Below the pieces are notes generated by a model. It was given only the letters and a program-made list of their open reading frames with translations, searched no databases and had not been told where the DNA came from. DNA of 64,000 bases from Ignavibacteria bacterium (GTDB lineage: Bacteria > Bacteroidota > Ignavibacteria > Tepidaquicellales > Tepidaquicellaceae), in assembly GCA_016710985.1 (NCBI GenBank), contig JADJTX010000062.1, positions 186,001-250,000 on the forward strand, given 5' to 3'. A program made the position numbers and the translations under genes. How positions within the stretch are numbered: position 1 is the stretch's first letter; each line of letters begins with the position of its first letter. This document shows, piece by piece, positions 28,812-40,118 of the stretch.

Positions 28812-30151
28812 GCCGGCAAAAGACTGTAACTGTAATTGGGGGCGGGGTTGCAGGTTTATCGTCAGCTGTGTTCTTAACGGAAAGAGATTTTAAGGTTACA
28901 TTAGTTGAAGCTTCGCCGAAGTTAGGCGGACGGGCTTACAGTTTTTTTGATAAAGAGAAAAACCAGTTCTTTGACAACGGTCAGCATATCCTTGCAGGAT
29001 GGTATAAAAATACATTTGAGTATCTGAAGATCATCGGAAGCTATGACAAGCTGAATTTTCAGAAAGAGCTGGAAGTGAATTTTATTAATACTGAGAAAGA
29101 AGTTTTTAAGCTAAGATGTCCTGATGATGCTCCGCCAATGAATCTGATAAAGGGCTTATTGAAATTCAAAGCGTTTGGTTTAAAAGATAAATTTGCATTG
29201 AAGAATATCAACAAGCTTCTTAAGGACGAAAAAGATTTTGAAAAGAAGTATATGAATGTAAGAGAGCTATTGATTGGAATTAAGCAGACTCCGAATCTGA
29301 TAAAATATTTTTGGGAGCCGTTCACACTGGCAGTGTTTAATACGCGATTGGAAAATATCAGCGTGGAAATATTTTTGAATGTGCTGCGGATTGGGTTTAA
29401 TGCGAAAGATAATTCAACACTTGTGATACCAAATGTAAATCTAAATGAATTACTAACGGATGATGCTTTGAAATATTTTGAGAAAAAGAATGTAACAGTT
29501 CAGATCGATGAAAGTGTAAAGCAGATAGTTACTGATGAAATCACAGGTAAAAAGATGATCAGGCATTTATTAACGGAAGACGGTAAGGAAATACATTCAG
29601 ATTATTATATTTCAGCGGCACCTTTTTTTGTATTTAAAAAACTGTTTGATGAAAAAGTATATTATGAAAACAATTTTAAATCTGAACTTTTAAAACCGTC
29701 GAGTATAGTTTCAGTTCATTTATTTTTAGAAAATGAAATGCCGGAAGAGATGATACCTTACAATTCATTCGGAATGACAGGACTGATCGGGACAATAGTT
29801 CAGTGGATATTCAAAAGAAACAGTAAACATCTGAGTCTTGTAATAAGCGGAGCAGATGATCTTCAGGTCACGGAAATGAAAATTGAAGATGTAGTAAGCT
29901 TGTGTATTTCAGATCTGAAGAAAACTATTACAGGCTTTGATAAAATGAAAATTAAAGATCATAAGGTGATAAAGGAAAAAAGGGCGACATTCATTCCGGA
30001 TATAATGAGCAATGAATTTCGGCCCGATCAAAAGACAAGATATGATAATTTATTCATAGCAGGGGACTGGACGAATACCTCTTTACCGGCTACAATCGAA
30101 AGCGCTGTTTATTCAGCTAAGAAATGCTGTGAATTAATTGCAAATGAATAA
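28808..30151 (+). CDS. hpnE: Hydroxysqualene dehydroxylase HpnE
   Basis: 447-residue FAD-dependent amine-oxidase-fold enzyme completing squalene formation. The FAD-binding start is VIGGGVAGLSSAVFL with the acidic VEASPKLGGRA, followed by FFDNGQHILAGWY, the HpnE signature. The C-terminus has YDNLFIAGDWTNTSLPATIESAVYSAKKC, the second FAD contact. It is the third gene of a translationally coupled hpnCDE operon. No squalene-hopene cyclase follows, so the end product (hopanoid or squalene itself) cannot be read here. A word-repeat tract begins right after its stop. Confidence 0.93.
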   Translation: MSRQKTVTVIGGGVAGLSSAVFLTERDFKVTLVEASPKLGGRAYSFFDKEKNQFFDNGQHILAGWYKNTFEYLKIIGSYDKLNFQKELEVNFINTEKEVFKLRCPDDAPPMNLIKGLLKFKAFGLKDKFALKNINKLLKDEKDFEKKYMNVRELLIGIKQTPNLIKYFWEPFTLAVFNTRLENISVEIFLNVLRIGFNAKDNSTLVIPNVNLNELLTDDALKYFEKKNVTVQIDESVKQIVTDEITGKKMIRHLLTEDGKEIHSDYYISAAPFFVFKKLFDEKVYYENNFKSELLKPSSIVSVHLFLENEMPEEMIPYNSFGMTGLIGTIVQWIFKRNSKHLSLVISGADDLQVTEMKIEDVVSLCISDLKKTITGFDKMKIKDHKVIKEKRATFIPDIMSNEFRPDQKTRYDNLFIAGDWTNTSLPATIESAVYSAKKCCELIANE

Positions 30152-30154
30152 TTT

Positions 30155-30352
30155 GTTGAATTTACGAATTTACGAAAGACGAATTTACGAATGACGAATT
30201 ACGAGTTATGAGATATGAGTTATGAGATATGAGTTATGAGATATGAGTTATGAGATGAGTTATGAGATATGAGATATTAGTTATGAGATATGAGTTATGA
30301 AAATTTTTAAATTACTCAATACTCAATACTCAATACTCAATACTCAATACTT
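30155..30352. repeat. Word-repeat tract: GAATTTACG, then GAGTTATGAGATAT, then AATACTC
   Basis: Three different arrays follow hpnE: 9-bp-like GAATTTACGA words to about 30200, 14-bp units (two heptamers, GAGTTAT and GAGATAT) to about 30300, and 7-bp AATACTC units at 30316-30349. The last is the complement of the GAGTATT array near 62.5 kb. Confidence 0.9.
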
Positions 30353-30394
30353 TGAAATATAAAATTTTAATTAATAAACTAAAATAAAACTGCC

Positions 30395-32190
30395 ATGGAA
30401 ACCAAAACAATCAATCCGGAAGTGATTCCGGTGCTAAACGGAGCACATAAAGAGCAGACAGACAGAGAGCAGATGATACAGCAAATGTTACTCGAAGAAA
30501 AGAAGCGCCTTCAGGCTGAATACGGTACTGAAGATAAGAAGATCAATCACTTCAAGAAGCCGTTTGAAAAAATGTTCACGAAAGATCAGAGAGCTGACAC
30601 AACAATTCTTTTCGGCGGACTTACATGGAAGCACGAGAAGCTTATCAAAGGTGCGCTCGAAGGAATAGGTTACAAAATGGATATGGTTCCGACACCTGAC
30701 AAAAAAGCATTTCAGCTTGGCAAAGAGTACGGTAACAATGGTCAGTGCAATCCGACTTATTTTACTGTCGGAAATCTTGTGCAGTATCTTCAGTCACTGG
30801 AAGAGAAAGGGATGAGCAAAGAAGAAATTATTGATAAGCACGTTTTCTTTACAGCAGGCGCATGCGGTCCGTGCAGATTCGGAATGTATGAAGCTGAATA
30901 TCGTTTAGCTTTGCGAAACTCCGGTTTTGATGGATTCAGGGTTTTATTATTTCAGCAGACAGGCGGTTTGTCACAGGAAGAAGCTGAAGCCGGTTTAGAA
31001 ATGAATTTAGATTTCTTTCTGGGAATCATCAATGCTATGATGCTCGGTGATCTCATAAATGAAATGGGATATCTGATCCGACCGTTTGAAGTGAATGAAG
31101 GAGAAACAAACAAGGTGATGGAGGAAGTCATTGATCTGTTCTATGAAAGATTAAAGAGCAAGAGATATTTTGATTTCAATTCAAGATTAGGAAAGCTGAT
31201 TCAGAAAATCCCATCATCGGAATATGTAACGAAATTTATAGATCAGATACTCGGTGATTATTATCTGGAGACGGCAAATGAAGCGAGAGCAAAGTTCAAT
31301 TCCATTAAAGTTGACAGGACAAGAATGAAGCCGATCGTAAAGATCACAGGTGAATTCTGGGCTCAGACAACTGAAGGTGACGGTAATTTCAACATGTTCC
31401 CGTTCCTGGAAAAGAAGGTGCGCAGGTTCTTGTAGAGCCGATCGCAACATGGATTATGTATATGCTTCATCAGGCGAAGTCTGTGAATGAAGATCAGAAG
31501 GGAATTAATGTTTACAAAGAAGCAGATGCAAAAGAAACTATGATGGATAAGTTTAAGCTGCTTAAAGATTATAATTCTTCCAAAGCAACCATTACAATTG
31601 CAGAGAAAATATTTGACAGAGAATATAACAGATACAGAAAAGCATTTGACAATATGCCGCACGAACTGGTTGATCAGAAAGTTCTGAAAGATCTTGCTCA
31701 TGATTTCTATCATTCAAGAGTTGAAGGCGGTGAAGGTCACCTTGAAGTCGGTAAGAGTATTTATTATACAGTGAACGAACTGAGTCACATGATACTTTCT
31801 CTGAAGCCATTCGGATGCATGCCTTCGACGCAGTCAGACGGAGTACAGTCTGCAGTGACGAGCCGTTACAAAGACATGATCTTCCTTCCTATTGAAACAT
31901 CAGGTGAAGGTGATGTCAACGCGCATTCGAGAGTTCAGATGGCGCTCGGTGAAGCGAAGGCAAAGGCAAAAGCTGAGTACAAAGAATGTCTTGTAAAAAC
32001 CGGATACACACTTGAAGAAATCAAAGCTTATGTAGAAACTCATGCTGAATTGCAAAGTCCGTTCTTCCATGTAACTCACAGAAAGGGAATCATCGGAACA
32101 GGAGCGAACTTCATATTGGATGTGTCTGAGCTGATGAAGAAAGAGGGGATAAAGAGTGTTGAGTTAGTTGAGTCAGTAGAGTGTGTTTGA
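30395..32190 (+). CDS. 2-hydroxyacyl-CoA dehydratase-like protein (COG3581-type), one frameshift
   Basis: Two frames (30395-31435, 31456-32190) join if the A run at 31410-31413 has one more A, giving LEKEGAQVLVEPIATWIMYML and about 598 residues. Conserved Cys lie in NNGQCNPTYF and AGACGPCRFGMYEAEYR, and HSRVEGGEGHLEVGKS and PFGCMPSTQSDGVQS follow; these are likely iron-sulfur ligands as in HgdB-like dehydratase subunits. COG3581 proteins occur beside or fused to BadF-type activases; the reaction is unknown. The last codons (SVELVESVECV) are made of a repeat word continuing past the stop. Confidence 0.8.
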
Positions 32191-32240
32191 GTGTATGGAG
32201 TGTGTGGAGTGAGTTGAGTGTATGGAGTGTGTAGAGACAT
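32155..32240 (+). repeat. GAGTGTGT/GTGTATGGA word repeat straddling a stop codon
   Basis: Variants of GAGTTGAGT and GAGTGTATG run from inside the end of the dehydratase-like gene across its TGA stop to the ATG of a small broken gene. Confidence 0.75.
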
Positions 32241-32503
32241 GAAAAAAAATATGAGCTATATAATTCAAGAATATAGAAATAGCAAAGGCAGAAGAAACGA
32301 ATTAAACCAAACTGAAATATAAAAAACGATTGAAGCAATTGGGGTTTAAAGAAGGTGAGGGGAAATTTTATTCTTACAAATCTCATGGAAAACCATGCAG
32401 TTGCAGTTTATGTAGAAACGAAAAATACAATAGAAACTCTAAGCAAAGCAGACGGATTCTTGAATCCAATAATGAAGAAATTATACTCACTAAGGTTGTG
32501 TAA
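32239..32503 (+). pseudogene. Small CxCxxC protein gene, apparently frameshifted
   Basis: One frame starts MKKNMSYIIQEYRNSKGRR (ATG 32239) and stops near 32320. A second frame then reads KLKYKKRLKQLGFKEGEG, FYSYKSHGKPCSCSLCRNEKYNRNSKQSRR and ends at 32503. CSCSLCRN followed by basic residues is typical of a small (70-90 residue) protein common in Bacteroidota, often written CSCxMCxNPR in relatives, of unknown function and probably zinc-binding. The shift lies between about 32300 and 32325. It may be a real relic or a sequencing error like the others here. The remaining intergenic DNA to 32617 shows nothing clear. Confidence 0.5.
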
Positions 32504-32617
32504 GGTTTTTTTAGTCATATTTTTTAGCCGTAAAAAAACGGCGGTTAAAAGTAAATCTTAGTGCTCTTTGTGCCTTAGTGGTAAATAAATTAAAAAAATC
32601 AAATCATAATAAACATT

Positions 32618-35600
32618 ATGTCAAAAAAAAGAAATCTCTACATTGGTTTTGATGTCGGCTCCACGACTGTAAAAGCAGTTGTTATAGACGTTGACAAAGA
32701 TGAGATCATCTGGTCGGATTATCAGCGGCATGATACGAAGCAGCCGGAGAAATCTCTGGAGCTTCTTAAGGAAATCGAACTCAAGTGTGAAATTGATAAT
32801 CCGTCCGAAATAAGATGCTTTGTCACCGGATCAGGAGGAGGAAATATCAGTAAGTTTATCGGCGGGAAGTTTGTACAGGAAGTGAATGCAGTTTCTCTCG
32901 CTGTAGAGAAATTTTATCCTGCAACACATTCTGTGATCGAACTCGGCGGTCAGGACGCGAAGATAATTATTTTTAAGCCCGATGAAGAGACCGGAAAGAA
33001 GAAGAAGATCCCATCGATGAATGACGAATGCGCAGGCGGTACAGGTGCGGTCATCGACAAGATAAATGCCAAACTAAAGATTCCTGCTACAGAGCTTTGT
33101 AATATGGGATATTATGATCTGAGATTACATCCCGTAGCAGGGAAGTGCGGAGTGTTTGCAGAGACAGATATTAACGGACTTCAAAAATCCGGTGTTCCTG
33201 CTGATCAACTGATGGCGTCTTTATTTGAATCCATTATTCAGCAGAATATTTCTGTGTTAACAAGAGGTCATACATTAATGCCGGAAGTGCTTTTGCTCGG
33301 TGGACCTAACTGCTATATAAAAGGAATGAGAGACTGTTGGAAATTTAACATTCCGAAGATCTGGGAAGAGAGAAATATTAAGTTGCCGGCAGGTGTTGCG
33401 CCGGAAGATCTGATCAAAGTACCGGAGAATGCGCAATACTTTGCTGCGATCGGTGCGATTGAATTCGGTAAAGATGAAGAAGAGCATATTGGAGTTTACA
33501 AAGGATGGAAAGATCTCGAGCATTACATTTTAGTTGGAAGGGAATTGGAAAAGAAAAAGCTAAGCGGAGGAAATACAACAGGTCTTTCGAAGAATGAAGC
33601 GGAGTTAGTTGCGTTCAGGGAAAAACATAAAGTTGAAAAATTCATTCCGGCTACTTTCAAACCGGGTGAGGTTGTACAGGGATTCATAGGCATTGACGGC
33701 GGTTCAACTTCAACAAAAGCTGCATTAGTTTCTTTGGATAAGAATGTTTTAGTGAAAGCATATCAGTTGTCAAAAGGAAATCCCATTGAAGATACAATTG
33801 AAATACTGGGAAAGATAAAGGAACAGGTTGAAGAACAGGGAGCGACTCTTGAGGTTCTCGGTGTGGGAACAACCGGTTATGCTAAAGATATTTTAAAAGA
33901 TGTACTTCATGCAGATGTTGCATTGGTTGAAACGGTCGCGCATATGCAGGCCGGGCTTCATTTCTATCCGGACACAGATGTGATATGTGACGTAGGCGGT
34001 CAGGATATTAAAATAATTATTTTAAATCAGGGAAGAGTAGTTGATTTTAAACTGAACACGCAATGCTCAGCCGGTAATGGATATTTTTTACAATCAACGG
34101 CACAGGGATTCGGATATACAGTAGAAGAGTTTGCCGACAAGGCATTTGAAGCTAAAACATTTCCGTCATTCGGATACGGATGCGCGGTGTTTATGCAATC
34201 CGACATTGTTGACTTTCAAAGACAAGGCTGGAAAGCTGAAGAGATAATGGCAGGACTTGCAGATGTTTTACCAAAAAATATCTGGCTCTATGTTTCACAA
34301 ATCCCGAATCTTGCAAAACTTGGTTCATCCTTTGTTTACAGGGAGGGACTCAGCATAATTTAGCGGCTGTAAAGACACAGGTTGATTTCATTGAAGAAAG
34401 ATTTAAAGGAAGCGGAATTACACCGAAGGTGTTTGTTCATAAACACACAGGTGAAGCCGGAGCAATAGGTTGCGGAATCGAAGCTGCAAGACTTTATCAT
34501 AACGGGAAGAGAACTGAATTCATTGGTTTGGACAGGGTTGCAAAGATAATTTTCAAAACAACACGTGAAGAAACGACAAGATGTTATTTCTGCAAGAATA
34601 AGTGTCTCAGAACCTTCATTGATGTTAAGACAGATATGATAGCGGATGAAAGACTTGAAGAAGAAAGAAAGAAGTTTATTGAGCTGACAGTCATAGAGCC
34701 GGAGAAAGTTGTGAATCCGAAATCGAAGGTTGCAATGGAAGAGGGGACTCAGAGATTGATCATTGCGACATGTGAAAAGGGAACGGTAGAAGACATAGCA
34801 GATATGAGAGGCATCAAACAGGGACTTGATGACATTAAAAAAGAAAATCCTAACATGATCGAAGAGGCAGCTCATAAAGCATGGATAACTTATAAGCCGG
34901 AAATTGCAATGCAGGAACTGAAAGAACCGAAGGGTTTATTTGTAAGCAAGAAAGAAAAGGAAGAGTATGCAAAGAACGTCGAGCTTAGAGAGAAGAGAAA
35001 GAAAATTGTGATCGGAATTCCGAGAGTACTGAACATGTATCAGCATACACCGTTCTTTACAGCTTATCTTGAAGCACTTGGAATTATGCCGGGTAATTTT
35101 GTTTATTCTGAATTTACATCAGAAGAGATGTACAAAGCCGGAGCTAAGCGCGGAAGTATTGATCCTTGTTTCCCGTCGAAAGTTGCGATACCTCATATTC
35201 ATAATCTGCTATATGTGCAGCATAAGAAAAAGAAAATAGATTTTCTCTTTTCGCCGATAGTAGATAACATGCCGTCAGATCTTGAATTTGCTCAGGCGCA
35301 TAATTCATGTCCGACTATTACAGCTACTATTGAAGCAGCTAAAGCAGCATTTACAAAAGAAGGTGATCTGTTTAAGGAATTTGGAGTCGAGTATTTGTGT
35401 CCGTTCGTTCAGCTGTTCAATGAAAACCTGACAGTAAGTCAGATGTACGAATGTTTTAAGGAAATACTCGGACTGACAGAAGAAGAAAACAGGAAAGCAG
35501 TTAAAGAAGGTTACATTGCATATTATAAATTCATGAACGGTCTGAAGGATGAATCCAAACACATTCTTGATATGCTTGAGAAAGAAAACAGGATAGGAAT

Positions 35601-36261
35601 TGTAGTACTCGCGAGACCATATCATAATGATCCGGGAATCAATCACGAGATACTTGAGGAGTTTCAAAAGCTTGGCTATCCGGTATTTTATCAGGATACA
35701 TTACCGACTGATAAGGAGACTCTTGAGAAATTGTTTGGTGATGAAGTAAGAGCCGGATTGATCAAATCACCGTTTGACATAGAAGATGTATGGAAGAATT
35801 CATATTCTGAAAATACTTCGAGGAAAGTATGGGCGGCGAAATATACAGCGCGGCATCCGAATTTAGTTGCTCTGGAACTGTCTTCATTCAAATGCGGTCA
35901 CGATGCGCCAATCTACACAGTGATACAGGAGATAGTGGAAAATTCCGGAACACCATATTTTTCATTCAAAGACATTGATGAGAATAAGCCAACCGGTTCA
36001 ATAAAAATCAGAGTTGAGACGATCGGATATTTCTTAAAGAGATACAGGGAAGACATGATAGCGAAAGACAGAAAACAGATTTCCATAGAAGAGAAGCTTA
36101 AGGAGTTTGAAGAAAAGATAAGAAAAAATTTCGAACTTCAGGAGATATTAAAAGACAAGCAGACAAAAGAAGCATTCAGCATGACATCAAAGACTCAACC
36201 CGGTATAATAATCCCGTTAGAAGATATCAAGATCAGAAGTGAGGAGATGGAATCAGTTTAG
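32618..36261 (+). CDS. BadF/BcrAD-type activase with tandem ATPase domains and DUF2229, one frameshift
   Basis: Frames 32618-34363 and 34429-36261 join if the T run at 34335-34337 has one more T, reading SFVLQGGTQHNLAAVKTQVDFI (about 1,214 residues). Domain 1 (1-270): GFDVGSTTVKAVVID, VIELGGQDAK and Cys138 in NDECAGGTG. Domain 2 (about 350-620): GIDGGSTSTKAALVS, CDVGGQDIKI and NTQCSAGNGYFLQ. Each Cys is the kind that ligates a [4Fe-4S] cluster at a dimer interface. Then a CYFCKNKC block and DUF2229 (GIPRVLNMYQHTPFF, SIDPCFPSKVA). Such activases inject low-potential electrons at the cost of ATP; the preceding dehydratase-like protein is the likely partner. Substrate unknown. Confidence 0.87.
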
Positions 36262-36293
36262 ACTCCATTCACTTTTAACTTTTAACATTTCAG

Positions 36294-36334
36294 AGGCAAT
36301 AATTATTTAACCTAAAAATGATTATTGCCTTTGT
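36294..36334 (+). terminator. Probable terminator after the activase gene
   Basis: The stem AGGCAATAAT / ATTATTGCCT with a loop of about 17 bases is followed by a T-rich stretch, 33 bases after the stop. Confidence 0.6.
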
Positions 36335-36390
36335 TGTTTATGTTTAATAGTTTGATGTAAATATGAAAACTAAGCAGAGGAATCAGTTTA

Positions 36391-39300
36391 TTGGTTTTAA
36401 ACATAGAACATTCACAGAAAATAATAACTCCTGAGATTCCGGGCTATTATTACTCCAGAGACAGATTAATAGAGAAAGTCTTATCTTATAAATCCAAAAG
36501 GTTAATCCTGATCACTGCACCGGCAGGATACGGAAAAACAACATTTTCAGTAGAATTTTTTCACAGACTTAAAAGAGAGATCAGGCTATGGATCAGCATA
36601 AGTCCTTATGATAACTCAATTGAAAATTTTTTTCTTCTGCTTGCAATTGCATTTGAAAACAATTTGCCGAATTCAAAATTCGGCAGTAAATTAAAAAATA
36701 TTCTATCTAAGTCTCAGAATGTATCACTGAATGAAAAAATCAATAATGTGATCTCATCATTTTCAAGCGATTTGTATTCGTATGCAAAAGAAAAAAAGAG
36801 GCAGATATATATTTTTTTAGATGACTTCCACAACATTGACGAGAGTGATGAAGTATGTTCAGCACTGAACTACTTTCTTGAATATCTTCCTGCGAACGTA
36901 AATTTTGTCATAATATCCAGAAGAGATCCGAAAAAAATCAACTACCCGAAATTTCTGGCAAAGAACTGGCTGGGCAGGATCATGAAAAGCGATCTGTTGT
37001 TTGATGATACTGAAATTGAAAACTTCATAAAGATTCACAAAAAAAAGACTGCCAATCTTGATAAAGATCTGCTTGAAGATTTTTTAAAGACAACCGAAGG
37101 ATGGGTAACGGCTATACAGCTTCTGCTTATGACAAAGGATTTTGGGATGCTTAAGGCAGAGGATTTCAATTTGGGAAGAAAAGAAATATTTGAGTACTTT
37201 ACAAAAGAGATTTATGAGAACTGTTCAGAGGAAGAAAAAATTTTAATGCTGAAACTATCTTACCCGGAATCATTTGATAAGAACATCATAGAGAATGTGA
37301 TGAAGATAGAAAATGGATATGACACATTAATAAAGCTTTATGAGAGCAACGTATTCATTAACAAGGAGGATGGAACATTCAGATTTCACGAGCTTCTGCG
37401 CAGATTTCTAAACAGGCTGGCTGATGAAAAATTTTCAAAGGATGAAATAAGCAGCATATACAGATCACTTGGGAATTACTATTTAAGAAGCAACGACTGG
37501 AGGGAAGATTACATAGCATTAAATTATCTGATCATTGGCAGGGATTATGAAACTCTCAAGCAATGGATAAAGCTTAACGCTTCAGATAAACTTCTGTTGA
37601 TCCACTCAAGCGGATTATTTAAGAAAATCGAAGAGATTGCTGATGAAAAATTTATTCTTTCACTTGAATATATTCTTTTGAGAGTGAACACATTAATATA
37701 CAAGGACAAGGATGTTACAAAAGCAATCGATTACCTGCGAAACATAATTTTATTAAAGTATTCTACGGGTTATAATGATGAGATCCTGATACCCGTGAAT
37801 AAAATAAAAGAAAGTGAAGTTAATTATTATGTCGAACTGCTGATGCTGATATGTAATTGCAATTTTCTCAAAGAGGGTATTGGCACCGGTAACATACCGA
37901 TATCAGAGCATATATTAAAATTCAGACTTAAGGTTGATCAGGAAATTCAGTTTATAGTTTCGCTGATCAAGTCTTATATCACGACAGGTGAAAATTCAAA
38001 GAGCAGGAAATATATTGGCAGGTTAAAGGAAATATTTTATGATGTTACACTAAATCAGAATTTGGGGAAGGGAAGAATAGAAGAAAACAGTCTTGTTGAA
38101 AGCGCTTTTTCAATGCTGATTTTCTTTGATTACGGAGATTACAAGACAGGCAACAAAGTTGTAAAGTACATTGAGAACAATTTTGATTTTAGAAATTTTG
38201 ATCTTTCCAACTACAGCCAGATGTGTTTTGCGCTTTTTACAAGTTATAATTTGAGCGAGTTCGAATATTTTTTCAATTTCCTGAAAGAAAAGAACAAAGA
38301 GAAAGACCAGACAATATTTTCTGCTTACAAGAATCAATATGAATTTCAGAGTATATTAAGAAAATTTCTGAATTATGATTTTAAACAGGTCATCAGGGAT
38401 TTTGAAATTTTAAAAAAGAATACCTACCAGCAAAACTATATATACTTTATAGATTCACTAATTATGTATTGTTATAATCTTACTGAGCAGCCACTGGTAT
38501 TAAACAGGCTGTTAAAAGATGAGGATTATAAAATTTCAAAAACAAGATTGATAATTCTTCAGCTTGAGGCAAGTCTCTTAGCAAGAGATCTTAAGCTTTA
38601 CAGGCAGACAATGGAAGAAGTGAACAGCATAAAGAGGGAGAACTTTACTATATTTAACCAGGCAGTTATCTTTTTTTGCGAAAGTTATTACTATGCAATA
38701 ACAGACGAATTCAAAAAATTTAAGGACAAATTCAATCGGTTGCTGAATCTTTGCATCGAATTTGAGTATGATAACTATTTATGCTTCAGAGCAAAGGCAA
38801 ATAAGATGAATTACATTTTTACCTATGCCGTAGAGAAAAACATTGAAAGCATTTATTTAAAAAAATTGTTTGCAGAAAACTGTATCTCTTTGTCCAAAAT
38901 AAAAAAGCATTCCATCAATATCAGAGTTGAATTTTTAAACGACAATAAAATATACGTAAACGGTACTGAACTGCTTAACAGCCACTGGCAGCGAGCAAAA
39001 TCCAAATACATATTCTTGTACATGGTTTATAAAGCCTATACAGGAAATGATGTAACCAAAGAGTCTCTGATTGATGATATTTTGTATAATTCAAAAAACG
39101 TAAATTACGAAGCAATAGCGGATGTAGAGATCAACAAAGTCAGGAAAACTCTGCAGGCATTTATTTCGGACCTTTTATCTGAAAAAATAGATAAAGACAT
39201 ACTGATAATCCGGGATAAAAAATATTTCATCACTTCTAAAAACGTTGAAGTGAATTATCAGCTGGATGTTGAAGAATTTAAAAGACTATCATCAAGCAAA

Positions 39301-39675
39301 AATATAAGTGACAAGTTGAGTGCTTTTGAGATTTATAAAACGGATTTCGCTAAGGACTCTTATCAAACCTGGGCTGAGGATATACGTGAGAATTTAAAAT
39401 TTATTTATTCTGAAACGATCCATAGTCTGGTTTCATATTATGAGAAAAAAGAGGACAACAAGATTGTAATGAGACTGCTTGAGAAGCTTGTAGACATGGA
39501 CTACAGCGATGAGGAAATAATGATGAAGCTGCTTTCAGTATACAACAAAGAGAAGGATTTCAGAAAATTCAAATTTGTATATAAGATTTATGAAAAAAGA
39601 CTTAAAAAGGATTTCAATGTTCAGCCTTCAGAAGAAATGAAAAAATATTTCAGTAATATTTTGCAGAATTCATGA
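36391..39675 (+). CDS. MalT-like STAND ATPase with C-terminal SARP/BTAD domain
   Basis: 1,094 residues. The N-terminal STAND-type ATPase has a P-loop TAPAGYGKTT (about 42-51), IYIFLDDFHNID as Walker B, and FRFHELLRRFLNRLA, the MalT-family end of the ATPase. A long helical TPR-like sensor region (about 350-870) follows. The last 230 residues hold a winged-helix OmpR-like fold (IYVNGTELLNSHWQRAKSKYIFLYMVYKA) and a BTAD (DVEEFKRLSS, FEIYKTDF, EEMKKYF). This is a large ligand-sensing transcription activator. The start is probably TTG 36391; an ATG at 36363 is out of frame. It is downstream of the activase, from which it may be independent. Confidence 0.87.
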   Translation: MVLNIEHSQKIITPEIPGYYYSRDRLIEKVLSYKSKRLILITAPAGYGKTTFSVEFFHRLKREIRLWISISPYDNSIENFFLLLAIAFENNLPNSKFGSKLKNILSKSQNVSLNEKINNVISSFSSDLYSYAKEKKRQIYIFLDDFHNIDESDEVCSALNYFLEYLPANVNFVIISRRDPKKINYPKFLAKNWLGRIMKSDLLFDDTEIENFIKIHKKKTANLDKDLLEDFLKTTEGWVTAIQLLLMTKDFGMLKAEDFNLGRKEIFEYFTKEIYENCSEEEKILMLKLSYPESFDKNIIENVMKIENGYDTLIKLYESNVFINKEDGTFRFHELLRRFLNRLADEKFSKDEISSIYRSLGNYYLRSNDWREDYIALNYLIIGRDYETLKQWIKLNASDKLLLIHSSGLFKKIEEIADEKFILSLEYILLRVNTLIYKDKDVTKAIDYLRNIILLKYSTGYNDEILIPVNKIKESEVNYYVELLMLICNCNFLKEGIGTGNIPISEHILKFRLKVDQEIQFIVSLIKSYITTGENSKSRKYIGRLKEIFYDVTLNQNLGKGRIEENSLVESAFSMLIFFDYGDYKTGNKVVKYIENNFDFRNFDLSNYSQMCFALFTSYNLSEFEYFFNFLKEKNKEKDQTIFSAYKNQYEFQSILRKFLNYDFKQVIRDFEILKKNTYQQNYIYFIDSLIMYCYNLTEQPLVLNRLLKDEDYKISKTRLIILQLEASLLARDLKLYRQTMEEVNSIKRENFTIFNQAVIFFCESYYYAITDEFKKFKDKFNRLLNLCIEFEYDNYLCFRAKANKMNYIFTYAVEKNIESIYLKKLFAENCISLSKIKKHSINIRVEFLNDNKIYVNGTELLNSHWQRAKSKYIFLYMVYKAYTGNDVTKESLIDDILYNSKNVNYEAIADVEINKVRKTLQAFISDLLSEKIDKDILIIRDKKYFITSKNVEVNYQLDVEEFKRLSSSKNISDKLSAFEIYKTDFAKDSYQTWAEDIRENLKFIYSETIHSLVSYYEKKEDNKIVMRLLEKLVDMDYSDEEIMMKLLSVYNKEKDFRKFKFVYKIYEKRLKKDFNVQPSEEMKKYFSNILQNS

Positions 39676-40109
39676 TAAGGGAGATAATTCCATCTCAGGA
39701 TTACCGTTGAAAAATTCTTTGCAGGTCGCAAGATCTTCAGCCAGATCCATTAAATTGACTATGCTTTCCTGATTCAGCTCGAAATACCTATCACTGAATT
39801 GTTTACTTGTTTTTTCATCACATGATGTCACAATAGTTTTTAACATATCAGTAAATTGCTGCAGATTGGAATTGAACTCCTTAAATATCTTTTCCATGAA
39901 ATCATCACCGATAACTATCCTGTTTGAGAGTACGCTCTTTAGTCCTTTGACATATTTAGCTTTGAAGATTAAATCGTAAAAAGCAGCTGTATTATTGGAT
40001 GTTACTGCAGCCTCTATAATTAATGAGACCTCATTGAAATTCTTTATCTGTTTTGCAGAAAGCCGTTAATATTTTCAATGAGGTTTATAGTCTGGTGCGA
40101 AACTTTCAT
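39670..40109 (-). CDS. Hypothetical helical protein, one frameshift
   Basis: ATG at 40109 opens MKVSHQTINLIENINGFLQ and stops in that frame after NR. One more A in the run at 40051-40054 continues as KQIKNFNEVSLIIEAAVTSNNTAAFYDLIFKAKY and reaches the frame that ends ...GNPEMELSPLS (about 146 residues). It is mostly helical, soluble and of unknown family. It lies 10 bases after secA on the same strand and overlaps the convergent regulator's end by six bases. Confidence 0.65.
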
Positions 40110-40118
40110 CTGATGATT

